From contig VCAZ01000074.1 in assembly GCA_005784505.1 (NCBI GenBank), positions 1,747,501 to 1,811,500 on the forward strand: a stretch of DNA of 64,000 bases. The letters are read 5' to 3'. The notes beneath the pieces were generated by a model. The model was not told where the DNA came from. It was given only the letters and a program-made list of their open reading frames with translations, and searched no databases. This document shows, piece after piece, positions 20,861 to 33,538 of the stretch; the stretch's first letter is position 1; each line of letters begins with the position of its first letter. The translations under genes and the position numbers were made by a program. Source of the DNA: Bagarius yarrelli. Taxonomy: Eukaryota; Chordata; Actinopteri; Siluriformes; Sisoridae.

Positions 20861-21544
20861 GCATAAAACCTTTTGTTTGGTCACCGAAATTAAAAAAAAA
20901 AAAACTAAAATGGGCAAAAATGTTATAACACAGAGACACTTGATTTATATGCCAAAACTCTGCACTAAAGGAAGTCAGTGGATTACATTGGATGGTAAAA
21001 TGGGGGGGAAAAGGACAACTTCCTGCTCTGAAAAACCCTCCAAATATCCTGTGTAGAGATCACAACTGGGGAAAAAAACAAACATGGCCACCTTTTTTTC
21101 CCATTAGATTATTTATCAGACGCTCATTCTGAAACCTACTTGTTTCGACAAGACAGTCGCGCGCAGAGAGAACACGTTTCCTGTTATTTTGGAAGATGAC
21201 TTGTCATGCAGGACGTCAGATTTTCCTCATTTTTTGCTGGGAATCTCCCCGTTCTCTAGTCTAGACTCTGCTGCGGCTGCTTTATGCTTCAGCAGTCCTG
21301 TCGACTACTCGGGAAGTCGGGTTGGTCACGGCACATTCTTTGGGCAATTTTATTATTATTATTATAGGAACTGTATGTGAGCCTCTCGCGTGTCCGTAGC
21401 AGACAAACACGACATCACCGATTTGTGAAAGTAATCATACATTACCATATAGTCAGTATAATTTATATGATGTGATAGACAAAGTAAAACTGGACACTTA
21501 AAACCTGAAGATCTGAAGATACATGGGCTCCATCCATTGTTGCT

Positions 21545-22440
21545 ATGATGCGGTGATGTTGTCTTGTCCCTTAATAGCAAAACACCCCAAAGCATGATGT
21601 TTCCATCTTGATGTTTGACAGTGAGGATGGTGTTCTGGGGTCATAAGCAGCAGTCCTCCTTCTCCAAACACAGCGACTTGAGTTAATGCCAAAAAACTTG
21701 ATTTTGGTCTCGGACCACCACACTGTCACCCGGTTCTCCTCTGAATCATTCAGATGTTTATTAGCAAACTTTAGACGGGCCTGTACATGTGCTGTCTTGA
21801 GCAGGGGTGGACCTTGCGAGCGCTGCAGGATTTTAGTCCTTCGCAGCATAGTGTGTTAATTGTTTCCTTGGACCAGGCTGCCTTGAAATCATTAACAAGA
21901 TTAATCCTGTGTAGTTCTGGACCGGTTCCTTATTGTTCTTAGGATAATTAAAACCCCAACAAGGTGAGATCTTGCATGGAACCCCAGATCAAGAGAGACT
22001 GACAGTTATTCCATCTTTGTGTCGGTCTACAATCTTGTCCCTGACATCTTTTGACAGCTTTTTGGTCTTGGCCATGGTGGAGAGTTTTAAAAACGATTAA
22101 TTGCTTATGTGGACATGTGTCTTTTATACAGCTAATGATCTGAGAGTAAGAGCATTACCTTTAGGAGAGTCGCTTATAAAAACCTCTTAGCTCGTTACCT
22201 GTATGAAAGACACCTGGGAGACTTGATTGATTGGTCAGGGATCGAATACTTATTTCACTCTTTAAAATGCAAATCAATTTATAACTTTTTGAAATGTGTT
22301 TTTCTGTCCCTTTTTTTTTTTTGTTATTCTGTTTCTCGCCATTAGAATAAACTATCGTTAAAATTATAGACTGGTCATGTCTTTGTCAGGGGGCAAACAT
22401 ATAAAAATGAGCAGGGATCAAACTATTTTTTCCCTCTTAA
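21545..22440 (-). mobile_element. Tc1/mariner transposon fragment with dead transposase
   Basis: Minus strand 21849-21571 reads KTAHVQARLKFANKHLNDSE, then VTVWWSETKIKFFG, then RCVWRRRTAAYDP: the central DDE-domain region of fish Tc1 transposases. The usual WSDETK has lost its aspartate (reads WWSETK), removing a catalytic residue. The 5' end on the minus strand (about 22440) is AT-rich and reads ...aaatagtttgatccctgctc. The downstream half is missing or unrecognisable. Inactive. Confidence 0.85.
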
Positions 22441-22831
22441 ACTGTAATGCTATTCGAAGGCATTTTAATTTTGAGGTTTTTATTATTATTATTTTAATCT
22501 GAGCTGTAATCCAATTTATTCTGACTATTCGATACATGATCCCGGTACCGAGTGCGAGAGCAGATCAGTGGTGAGTCAGTAGATTACTTTGGTTGTTGGT
22601 TACCCTTTTTTTTGTTGCTAGAGGAACAATATGAGGAACAAGAAGCTTTTCGAATTTCAATTCCTGACTATGACGACTGCCATCAGTCTTTGCTGTTTGC
22701 TTCCTTTTTACGTTTCTAAATGTCTGCCATGTTCGATAGAGATTTACCGGTTAGCACCTCCTCCTTCCACCACACACACACACAACTATTTTTAAAGGAA
22801 TATCCACAAAATGCACTGCTCGGTTTATGAC

Positions 22832-22837
22832 TTTATT
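22832..22837 (-). terminator. Candidate rap2c proximal poly(A) signal
   Basis: AATAAA on the minus strand about 280 nt after the rap2c stop, followed 40-60 nt later by a TGTGTGTGTG run (22773-22784), the usual GU-rich downstream element. Confidence 0.55.
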
Positions 22838-23114
22838 TATACTTATTTAGTGTTTAATATTGTAGTTACTTACATACTTTAATAGGTCCATGAGCTGATT
22901 CGTTAGATGTGAAGGGGCTCAGATCCGTCCCCAACACAGCTACCAGTTCGGCTCAAGCTAACGTTCTGTCTCAGTTTATTTCAATCATAAACTAGGTCTA
23001 ATAAAATTTAGCCTTCGGTTTTCAGCACACTAAGCTTCCAACTGCATTATGACCGTGTTATGCTGTGCACAGACACATTACATACCTGTGGAGTGTGCAG
23101 GGGGGTCAGGGACC

Positions 23115-24836
23115 TCACTGCATCACACACGCCGTGCAGCACTGCTCCTGTTTCTCGGGCAAAGTGGCATAGTTCATCTGCCTGACAATTTCAGCAAAGA
23201 GCTCGTCCACCATGGTCTTGCTCTTAGCCGAGGTCTCGATGAAGGGGCAGCCCCACTCCTGCGCCAGGGCGCGGCCGTCCGACCCGGCGACCTCCCGCTC
23301 AGATTCCAGGTCCACCTTATTGCCCACCAGGATGAGGGGAACCTTTTCGAAGCGTTTCACTCGGACTATCTGGTCACGCATTGGTCTGATATCCTAGCAG
23401 GGACAGATAAGACAGAAGGAATAAGGCATTTGGTAGACGTCCTTATCCAGAGAGACTTACATTTATCTCTTTTATACAACCGAGCAATTGGAGGTCAAGG
23501 GCCTTGTTTAGAAGCCCAACAGTGGCAACTTGGTGGTGCTGGGAATTGAACCGTGATCTTCCAATGAGCAATCCAACACCTTAACCGCTGTGCTACCACT
23601 TACATATTTATTAAAACACACGTCTTGATCACATTTTCAGGAAGAATCTGGACATTCGTTAAAATTAAGGCATCATAAAGTAATTTGTCACTTCTAATTA
23701 AACTATATGAATTTCTCTCTTTTCTTTTCTTTCCTTTTTTTCCCCTTTTTGCCCTCACTGTTAGAACAGGGGAATGAAATAGGGAAACAGAGAAATGACC
23801 CCAGCTGGGACGGAACCTCGACCACAACTATTTGTGCGTGTAGGTGCCGGCGCTCCAACCCTACCGCCCCGAATGTCATTTCAATCCACCCTTAATAATA
23901 ATAATAATAATAACAAAAGACAGGAATTTTGGTATCAACCAAAGTCCAATTGGTGGTAGCAGGTAGGGGAAGTGGTAGGCCAAAGATTAGGGTGTTGAAC
24001 TGCTAACTAGAAGATCTGGGTTCAATTCCCGGCACCACCAGGCTGCCGCTGCCGGGCCCCTGAGCAAGGCCCTTAACCCCCAATTGCTTAGTTGTATATA
24101 AATGCAAGTTGCTCTGGATAAGGAGTACGGGTGTCTACCAAATGCCATAAACGTTGGGAGGTGGTTAGTGCAGGAGGTGGTAGTGCAACTGCTACCCGGA
24201 AGATTGTGGATTCGATTCCCATTACGAACAAGTTGCAGGTGTTGGGGCCCCTTAGGGCGGCGCTTAACCCCCAACCGCTCAGTTGTATTAAAAAATAGAT
24301 GAGATACCAAGTTGCTCTGGATAACGACATCATCTAAATGATGTAAAAGTAATTAAGTATAAAATAAAATAAAACTACAGTTAAAAAAGGGGGCATTTCG
24401 TCCATATTTACTCTAAAACCCGTGTGTTGTTGTTGTTGTACTTCTAGTCCGGTTACATGAACGTTGTGACTTCATTATCACTTTCTCTCTATTTCTTATG
24501 ACTTAATAATGTGTGAATATTAAATTAAAAGCGTTAGATTTGTTTTTTTAGTCCACTTTTTACCTGAAATGACTGCTGATTTACGAGGCTGTAGACCAAA
24601 ATGAAGCCCTGGCCGTTTTTGATGTAAAGATCCCGCATGGACGCGAACTGCTCGGTTCCGGCGGTGTCCAGAATCTCCAGCACCGAAGGGGACGAATCGA
24701 CCTCGATCTCTTTCCGATAGAAATCCTCGATGGTCGGGTCGTATTTTTCAATAAAGGTGCCGGTGACAAACTGCACGGTGAGGGCGGACTTGCCCACGCC
24801 GCCGCTGCCCAACACCACCACTTTGTACTCCTTCAT
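23115..24836 (-). CDS. rap2c: Ras-related protein Rap-2c, two coding exons, complete
   Basis: Small GTPase of the Ras family that acts at membranes in adhesion, cytoskeletal and JNK/Hippo signalling through TNIK, MINK and MAP4K4. Exons 24836-24564 (91 codons) and 23393-23115 (92 codons plus stop) join at QSFQ|DIRP, total 183 aa, the standard Rap2 length. Visible: P-loop GSGGVGKS (10-17), effector loop YDPTIEDFY (32-40) with the Rap2-typical Phe39, DTAGTEQ (57-63), NKVD (116-119), SAK (145-147), and C-terminal CVMQ prenylation box preceded by paired cysteines (QCCTACVMQ). The -Q ending and position beside mbnl3, as on human Xq26, favour rap2c over rap2a/b. Coding GC is higher than in surroundings. 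A long plus-strand ORF at 23049-23549 is only its antisense. Confidence 0.96.
23424..23605 (-). mobile_element. tRNA-derived SINE in the rap2c intron
   Basis: Complete minus copy only about 30 bp from the exon 2 acceptor: 'ggcatttggtagacgtcctt' to 'ccgctgtgctaccactta'. Confidence 0.85.
23957..24345 (+). mobile_element. Two tandem tRNA-derived SINEs in the rap2c intron
   Basis: Copy 1 at 23957-24152 and copy 2 at about 24155-24345, same orientation, each with a B-box-like motif (gggttcaattcc; ggattcgattcc) and a 'gttgctctggataa' tail. Confidence 0.8.
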
Positions 24837-25700
24837 TAGGGACCGGGGCGCTAAAACACTGAGCCAATATGTCGGCTAGCTAAAAGCTAAGCTTCGTCAG
24901 CTTCCCAACATAAAGCAAACCGCTGGCTGTTATATTTAACCCGCTTCAAATTTACACCTTAAATAATATTAAACCGGTTTAAAAGATGTTCCAAATCCTT
25001 TTTTTATTATTTCTTTGTGCTCGGATGTGTCTGTCAGGCCAGCTAGCCGTGCTAAGCTAGCTAGCTAAAACCTAAACGCCCCTGCCCCATCTATGTTCGG
25101 GGTTGATTTAGATTTTGCGCAGTGCCGCATGATTTTATAAAGAAAAAAAAATATTATATAATAAAATAAATTCGCCAAAAGGTTTGTTAGCTAAAGTCGC
25201 AGGAAATAAAGTACGTTTACGGTTCCTTCCATTTTGGCGTCCATGTGAATGCACTAGCTAAAGATACCAGCTAGCGTCCTTACGGTTAGCCTACCTAATG
25301 CTAGCTAACAGGCTAACAACTCGCAGTCTCAGTCGCTGCACATTTACTGAATTTTTTCCAGTGACTTTCGGTCAATTAATAACGTTATTTATGATTATTA
25401 TAAAAGCCGAGGTTTTTTAAATATTTTATTTTATTTTATTTCCCCCCTACTGCCTGTTCTGTTCTGGCCTCTCCCTCCCTGTCGGCCAGCATACAGCGCT
25501 TTCTTTTTTGCTCCTTTAACCGAGGATGGGCTGTGTCCTGAACCGCACACTACCGCACTAAATAGTGTGGAAGGGAATAAAGCAACATATAGTAGAGTGC
25601 ACATATAACAAGCGTACTATTTAGTGCTCTAGTATGCTATTTGGGATGTAACTAATCGATTTCTTCCGGAAACGAAAATTAAATATAATTCTTCTTGCAT
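24837..25700 (-). promoter_or_regulatory. rap2c upstream / 5' UTR region
   Basis: Unique, GC-richer sequence just before the ATG (accggggcgct), then 'gctagctagcta'-rich DNA with no ORF and no SINE until about 25.75 kb. The promoter is inferred from position only. Confidence 0.4.
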
Positions 25701-25744
25701 TAACTGGATATTATACACATTTTTACTAAAAAAATATTTAATTT

Positions 25745-26248
25745 CCGTCGTTTGGCAGACACCTTAAGTTTTTTTTATACCATCCGCGCAGGGGCCTTCC
25801 TCTGGGGCCCACTGGTGGCAGTTTGGTGTTTTTTTAAATTATTATTATTATTATTATTACATTTTGAAGCATCTGGCAGACGCCCTTATCCAATTATATC
25901 TTTTGTACAACTGAGCAATTAAGGGCCTTGCCCAGGGGCCCAACAGTAGTGGCTTGGTGGAGCTGGGAATTGAACCCAATTGAAGCCACCAATTCCTCCG
26001 GGTTCTCCCATGGGTTCAGTTCCATGATCTTCCAATCAGCAGTCTACCACATTTATCACTAAGCTACCACTTACAGCATTTGGTAGACATCCTTATCTAG
26101 AGCTACTTACATTTATCATTTTAATACAACTGAGCAATTAGGGGTTAAGGGCCTTGCCTAAGGGCCAAACAGTGGTACATTGGTGGTGTCTGGAATCGAA
26201 CCCTCTTCCAATTAGCAGTCCAACACCTTAACCACTGTGCTACCCCCC
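25745..26248 (-). mobile_element. Cluster of three minus-strand SINE copies
   Basis: A fragment at 25745-25830, a copy with an internal insertion at 25860-26070, and a full copy at 26070-26248, all tail-first and ending in 'ctaagctaccactta' or 'actgtgctacc'. Confidence 0.75.
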
Positions 26249-26312
26249 CCCCCTCTATCTATATCTCTCTCTTTCTTTCTTTCTCTCTCTCTCTCTCTCT
26301 CTATCCCCCCTA

Positions 26313-26355
<43 letters not shown>

Positions 26356-26359
26356 CCCT

Positions 26360-26403
<44 letters not shown>

Positions 26404-26417
26404 CCCCCTATCTCTCT

Positions 26418-26448
<31 letters not shown>

Positions 26449-26493
26449 CTCTCTCTCTCCCCCCTCGGATCTCTCTCTCTCTCTCTCTCTCTC
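26249..26493. repeat. CT-rich low-complexity tract
   Basis: (CT)n broken by 'atcccccctat' blocks. The serine/leucine ORF across it is not a gene. Confidence 0.95.
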
Positions 26494-26499
26494 CAATCA

Positions 26500-26845
26500 G
26501 GTCCATTGATTTTTTTAATGTTAACTCAATTTCTCTCTCTTCAAAATATTGCTTTTAATATTTAATTTTTATTTGGCCCAAAATTTCACTCCAACTTTAT
26601 AAAGATTATAATATTTCCTGAATTTGTGTTTATTAGTCCAGTCATTATTCATTCTAAACGTTAAAAATAAACCTTCATTTAACATTTTAAAAACATATTT
26701 GTGTTTATATTGACTTTAATATAATGTCCTCTTAATCAAACCCATATTTAATTTTATGGAGTATCTATCTCATTAACCCCACCCCAAAAACTACCTACCT
26801 GGGATATCTGTCTGCCCACCGGTCTATAATTGGCAAAAATCAGGT
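26500..26845 (+). mobile_element. Interspersed repeat family C, copy
   Basis: Long stretches match 45.17-45.60 kb ('gtccagtcattattcattct', 'ccaccccaaaaactacctac'). Non-coding, probably a non-autonomous DNA element. Confidence 0.65.
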
Positions 26846-27119
26846 CTGACTGTGGGGCAATTTAACACAGTCAACTTACCTACCAACATGTTAACTCAAG
26901 GTGGGTGAGGAAACCCGTAGATATGAATAGATATGAGTGGTTCTACATTTTCTCCCCAGATTTACTCTAGAACTTTGACATGATTGTAGACAAGATTATT
27001 ATAATAAATGATGATACACAACTTCAGTACGGATTCGGCTTTAATCTGTTACAAATAAACCAATTAACACAATGGAAAGAGTTATTTGGTAGCACAGAAA
27101 ACACACACACACACACACC

Positions 27120-28047
27120 TGAAATTTTCCATTTAAGTGCTTTATTAAAATGTCGAACAAAAAACAAAATAAAAACAACAACAAAAAACAGACCATATAA
27201 GTATGTATATTTTTTTATACATTACTATAATCATAAAAGGGATTGGCAATAAGCACAAAATTGTAGCACATACAAGTACAACACGCTAAATAGAAAGAGA
27301 AGCGGTTTATAGAACCAGTCAGGACGTGGGATTGGATCTTGTCCTACAGTGAGGGGAAAGAGGAATCAACAAAATATGGCTTCGAAGCAAGGTGGACATT
27401 CCTTAAACGGCTTCCTATAGAAAGCACTTCATTTTCATTTACACCTGACTGATGCCCTTAAAGGGACCAAAAAAATTAAAAAAATACCCCGAATCTCCAA
27501 ACAAGAGACTGCGTTGACATTTACATCCACAGCATTTTACAACATAAATATCAACTGAATCCATTACACACGTTTTATAGGTCGAAATCGGCAACATCGA
27601 TACAGACTTAAATATGAGGTGATTAAATATGAGTGAAGATTCTTTCGATTAATCGACAAAGCGAAGAAAAAAAGAAAAAAGAAAGGAAAAAAGATGAACA
27701 TAAATGTCCAGGCACGGAAAGGTGGACAGGTGGAACAGGGTGTTGGTGGTGGTTTTTTTTCTTCTTCTCCTAAATAAGCACAGTGTCCTTTCGATTGCAT
27801 TCATTTTCAGCACGTTTCTGTTCAATTCTGACCCGAGTCCACTTTACAGTCAGAAGGTTTGAGGGGACTGTGCGAATGCGGTCCAAAGGTGCAAGGAATC
27901 AAGTCACTACTAGGACAAGTGCCATGGCAACTAAATTCTTGGCTTCCAAAGCAACCATGGTGAGCAGAATGTACAAGATGTACCTCGGGTTTCACTGCGT
28001 TGTCTTAAAATTGGGATATATTAAATAGTTGGGGTATTTTTTTGGAG

Positions 28048-28078
<31 letters not shown>

Positions 28079-28725
28079 ACTGAACACTGAAATATAGAAA
28101 TGTCGCTTCAAATCCTTAAAACCACCTGTAATGTTTTCCTGCTGTTGTCTGAGCCTGATGTTGGTGGTGTTTACTGTAGTCGCGTGATGCTTACTTAACC
28201 CACCTTATAGGCAGAAACAGTTTGGGTGTCTATTATACCCTTTTCCGCCTGCAGGGGGCAGCACAGACGTTAAATAGGATAAAATTGATACTTTTTTTTG
28301 TTTTTTTTTTTTTTAGCTTTTACATTCATGAACAAATAATAATATAATAATAATAATAATAATAATCAGTGAAAAAAAACTCTATTTAGCAAGCAGGCTA
28401 TTTCTTTCTTTGGTTTTTTTTTGGATTTTTTTTTTTTGTTTGGGATGCAAACATGTCACCTGCATACGCTTTAGGGGCTTCTTGTCCAAACACCACCAAC
28501 ACAGTTTATCAGATCAGAAAACTGCCTTCGGTGCTCAGTGTGGTATGTAAAGTAGAAATCATCGTTTTGTTTTTTGTCTAGCAATCGACAGCATGCTCGT
28601 GATAATAACAAGGGCATTAGCAAAACAGAATATACGTCGAGTCCCCCCGTGTTTTTTTTTTTCAACAACCCAGTAAAAGGACTGTATTTCCAACAACACA
28701 GTATTTTATCTAAACAGTTTTTTAA

Positions 28726-28773
<48 letters not shown>

Positions 28774-30101
28774 AATATGTATATATATTTGTATTTTTCT
28801 ATGCATATTCAAAATAAATTCTGAATATTTTTTTCTTTTACTCATTTATGTACATAAGTGCAAACGAGGTGAAGGACACACATTCGTACACTGATAGGGG
28901 CACAGCAGGTCCCAGCACAGCTGGGCTAAAGGCTGGCTAGTGAGCACAGGGAGAGTTTTTTTTTTTTTTTTTTACCAGGAGATTCAGGTTCTAGCTCACT
29001 ACAAAAACCCTTCATCTCGTTTCTGCTCCTGACATCATCAAGTTAAAAGATTCAAGCACCCGTCGTCTTAACGAGTCTTTCTGCAAGATCTTTTTTTTTT
29101 TCTGGTGTCTACCAGTCCAGACAGCCCTTTAAAAAAAAAACCAATAATTATAATAATAATAACAATAATAAGGATTTTCCACCTAAAGAGGATGTTTTGC
29201 ACCAGAAAATCTCTTTGTTTTCCAGTTCTGATTCAACAGGTCCGTTCCGAATCTTAAACACCGACTCTGGTATCTCTCAAACACACCCCAAACTATCCAT
29301 TAAAAAAAACAAACAAACATAAAATCTCCAGACTTTGGACTTGAGGAATCTTTTCCGTATAAAATAGGCATAATTTCTTAATCCAAGGTAAAATATCTAC
29401 ACATTCCCTTCAGAATAAGTTATTATTGTACGTTAACTCAACTAAAAGTGTGAAAACAATTCACAATTCACAAATCTCAAATCTCGATAGTCAATGTTGT
29501 CGTTTTGTTGCCATAGCAACAACAACTCACTACCAAGTTACAATGAGCTGATCATCGTAATACAAATGTGTATATAGATTAATATTCATATAGAGAGTCT
29601 TCTTTTTATTATTATTATTACATATTTTCTTTAATTTACTACAAACTACACAAACTATGCATCAGATTATTTAGATTATTTCCATATCCATGCAATGAGA
29701 GTTTATGTCGCTGAATAAGTAACTGAGAAGGAAAATCGGTAACGATCAAGCGAAACACCCCCCCCCCCCCCCCCCCCAAAACCGTAAAACTCAGAATAAA
29801 TTTACATAACACGTAAAAATACAACTTAAATAAGTGCCGTTAAGGATGGCAATAAGATCAGGTGACCTTACCGACGGAAACTATAGCGAGGATGCACTAG
29901 GACTATGTACATATAAGAAGATCCGAGTACGTTACACATGAACACACACTTCTTAAACAAGCGAGTGTTCTGAAAATGCTAAAGCCTCAAACGAGGCATG
30001 CTTGTTTTTTTTTCCTTAATCAAGTATTTTGTTAATTTCTGCTGGAGAGCAGTTGGAGAAGGCATAACTTTTGATATGACAGAATAATCGATAGAGAGAA
30101 A

Positions 30102-30145
<44 letters not shown>

Positions 30146-32718
30146 TACCTTGGCTAGGCAATGAGGCTCGCCCAACTACAAGAAAATCATCCGTTCTACA
30201 AATCAACAGCTCCTAAACGGGCCGACGTTTAGACACAGCCGCACCGTAACGTTTCAGAAATCATCGTACGACACAGAAACTTCAATAAAACAGTATTTTG
30301 TCTTATTGACATTTGACCTCAGTTTACACGATTGAATTTTAGCACTTCGTATCACTGTAATAAAGCGGAAATATTCTTTCCCAAGGCTTGTTGATGATGA
30401 TGATAATGATGATGATGAAGAGGATAAAAATTTGTTGTAAGTCTTGGGTTAACCTTAGTTTATGTTTAGAAAACAGGCCGCGAGTGTTTGGCCTGGAAAG
30501 TCTCCTCTAGACAAAATAAATCCTCACAAATACACTATTTTCAAAAAAGGTCCTCTTTTTTTCCATATAGGTGCAGTGTTTGACCATCGAAATATACGCC
30601 TCAGTGTGGCTATCTATACAAAACAGCACAGCTGCTTCATGTAACCGCGACGGCAACAAGCTCCTTGACAAGCCTTTTAGAGCCTTGTTGCTATAGTACA
30701 TCAACAGTGAATGGCATTGGGAGAACTTTTACTCCCTTGATATGTTGTAATATATGTTGTGGTTTGTTTCAGGAGGAAAAAAAAAAAGGTGAGACAGGCA
30801 TCCTCGAGCTTTAAAGACATTCTTTTTCGTCTTAAATGTCACATTCAAGCGTGTGTAAGGCCCTATCCTGGTAACGTTTTTGAATGAGGTTGGTCGGTAG
30901 CCCCGGCTACAGCTGATCCCCCGCCTCTTCTTTACACCTTCGGCACTTTTCTTCTGCAGAATTACTGATTTTTTTTATCACGACGGGAAACGAACCGCCC
31001 TCATATGGCTGATGGTCCGCCATGTTTTTTTTTTGTTTTGTTTTGTTTGTTTTTTTTAGAGTCTGTCGACTTTTAAAAGTAAGGGCACAATAAGTGGTCA
31101 CACATTTCAGAAACACAGAATAAATCAGCAGGGGGCAGAGTTAAAATATAGAGAAGAACACAACGGTTACAAAAACATCGCAGGCCTCGGTTGGTGCTTT
31201 ATCTTACGTGACTCTTCAAAACAAGCGTCTAGTCTAATCAAAGCTAATGAAAGGATTTGCTCTAGATCAGATCAGAAATGGCCTTTAGTCAGCGACACGA
31301 GCTTTAATTATATGATACAGCAGCGAGAGGTGAGTGAATTAGGAAAGATTAAGAGTCTGAATGTAAAGCACAGCGTTAATGACTCGCATTAGCCGTGGAG
31401 GAATCAGTCCGCTGGTAGACCTTGGCATATAATTACACTACCTCTTTTTTTCCTTCCTGTTTTTTTAAGCTGTAATTGGCACAAAGGGACCCAACTATTG
31501 GAAACATTAGCAGGTTAAAGCGTTGCGCTTGTTTAAAAATTGTACTGCTGCCATTAGTAATTTATCGGGACGGTATAATTATCGTAAATATCTGTCCACT
31601 TTGAGCGTTTATTTCTCTCCGATTCAACCTTTTCTGGAGCGTTCGACTACAGTCAATAATATTAGCATTTTTCATTAAACAAATTTCAAGACGGCATGAA
31701 TAAAATTCTATATCAATACAATTCTCTATATGTTTAGCTTTGGTTTGCTGTCTCTCACGGCAGGGACAGTTCCAGGATCTTGCGTTACTGTGAGATGTAA
31801 CTAACAGGACTAAGCAATAAGCACAGACAAACAGACTGTCACACAGTAGGGAAGGACTGAGCCATGGAGTTTGGCAGAGACTGTCCAAGCTATAAGAGAA
31901 GGACAGAAGCAGAAACGGTGGCAGTCGAACGTACAGATCGGTGTATTATGGAAACTAGACAAAAAATTTAAAAAAAATCTGAGTGATGAGTAATGCGATC
32001 TGACGTCGCTGACTACAGAGGAACAGTTGGGCTTTGACATGGCGCTGCTCCAATCGACGAGCGCAGCTGCGGCGCCGGCACTGCCTATCACAGTGTGGTG
32101 ATTAGACTCATCCTGAACTAGTCATCTATCAGACCTCCTGTGCAGTGCTGACTATAAGGCTGTAATCAGACTCTGAGGGTTAATGTATCTCATCATGCAC
32201 AATAAGCCTTTTACGACGGATTGTATGAAGGAAATGGAGGCTATTAAACCAAAATCGGTGGTATGTTCCAGCATGGAAAGAAATCACACCTTCTCTAGTC
32301 GATCAGCTGCAGCTTGTTAGGATTAGACTTAAATAAATAATAACATCTCGATACTCATTAATGGTTGAAAGATTGGGACATGGGATAGGGATGACATGCT
32401 TCAGCTTTTAAAGGGAACGCATGCACGGTGTTCTACTCACTGATTTGAGTAACAAGGCAGAATTTAAACTAATTGCATTCCTAAAGCATCTAAGTTCTCA
32501 CATTCACCTTTTTTTTTTGTGTTAATTATTTACTCATGTAAAAGAGACGAATAATTAAAAGAAAAGATTTAAAAAGTGCTCGGTGACCTAAAAGCCCTGT
32601 GCACATGACATTCTTGTGTTTTCCATACAAGCTTCTGCAGAATCAAGTGACATCAAGCCTCCGCTTCACTACTCCCACCGAAACCTCACTCTCATTTGAG
32701 GAGGATGCACTGTTCTCA

Positions 32719-32756
<38 letters not shown>

Positions 32757-33198
32757 TAAAAATCTGTGTAGGTGTATGGCTGTGAATTCAAAGGAGTGCT
32801 CAGATTCAGCATCTTTATGCTTCTTAAGTCTCCTTGCATCATGGCACACTTCCTTAAACAGTTGAAGGTCCTAGCTTCGATATTGCCTGTTTTAGCATCA
32901 ACAAACCAATTTATTTTGCTGATGTTTGTCGACGTCGGGCATCAGATAAGAGCATGAAAGGGTTGTCCTTTGCAGGACGCACTGATTAGGCACACGTTTG
33001 TTGCATTTATGTCTGTATGGGGTGATCGGATTCCGGGATTTAGCGATAGTGATGCGTTAACTGAGGTTGCGGCCGAGGCTTACTGAGTTCAGGCTCACCG
33101 GTGCCGCCACCAGCAGTTTGGGGACTGGACAGAGGTTCGTTTCCACAGGAACGCAGTGGAGGTCGACGGGGTCAGCGGTCAGTACCTCGGCGGGGTCT
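27120..33198 (-). other. Probable long 3' UTR of mbnl3
   Basis: About 6 kb with no recognisable exon or SINE copy and many short homopolymers, (AT)n, (AAT)n and (GA)n tracts. Vertebrate MBNL3 mRNAs have very long 3' UTRs, and a good poly(A) site closes it at about 27.12 kb. ORFs (for example 31810-32091, 32599-32865) show no known domain and include CA/GT repeats. Confidence 0.55.
27141..27146 (-). terminator. Probable mbnl3 poly(A) signal
   Basis: Minus strand AATAAA, about 15-25 nt before a TGTGTGTGTGTGTGTG run (27102-27119), the textbook hexamer plus GU-rich element. It ends a 6-kb unique non-coding stretch following the last mbnl3 exon. Confidence 0.65.
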
Positions 33199-33199
33199 A
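33057..33199 (-). CDS. mbnl3: Probable mbnl3 terminal exon start / C-terminus
   Basis: A good acceptor (atcgttcag|TAG) lies at 33200. Joined to the 95-nt exon (phase 0, ending SNQ|) it gives an immediate TAG stop, so the protein would end ...AASNQ, close to the human MBNL3 end GNQLKF. In another frame the same exon is open for 47 codons (VDPAEVLTADPVDLH...) to a TAA at 33057, which would need an extra upstream exon of different phase. A donor-like GTGAGC at 33098 also exists. I prefer the short C-terminus. Confidence 0.4.
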
Positions 33200-33485
33200 C
33201 TGAACGATAAGGAAGAAATAGGGTAGGGGGGAAATGGGACGGGAAGACAGTGTTGAGACATAAAGTGGCTTTGGAATATCAGATATCACAATATATGCAA
33301 ATACAAACATGGAAGCTATGTGGTATTTTAAACCAGAAGATCCTAATGAGATACATTATCCAGTTTCCAACATGGTACACTGGGAGGTTATCCGGCCAAA
33401 AAACAGGAAGTGAATAGAACTCTTCAGCACCTCACTCTATGGTGGAACCACGATGCTACCAGTATATTGCTAAACTACTAGGCAT

Positions 33486-33487
<2 letters not shown>

Positions 33488-33531
<44 letters not shown>

Positions 33532-33538
33532 TTATTAT
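33488..33538. repeat. (AAT)n microsatellite in mbnl3 terminal intron
   Basis: About 15 AAT units, followed by TTA triplets. Confidence 0.95.

Noticed and set aside
23049..23549. 166-aa plus-strand ORF
   Set aside because: It is antisense to rap2c exon 2 and runs into a SINE; the minus frame encodes a clear GTPase.
26237..26509. 90-aa Ser/Leu-rich ORF
   Set aside because: CT-rich low-complexity DNA.
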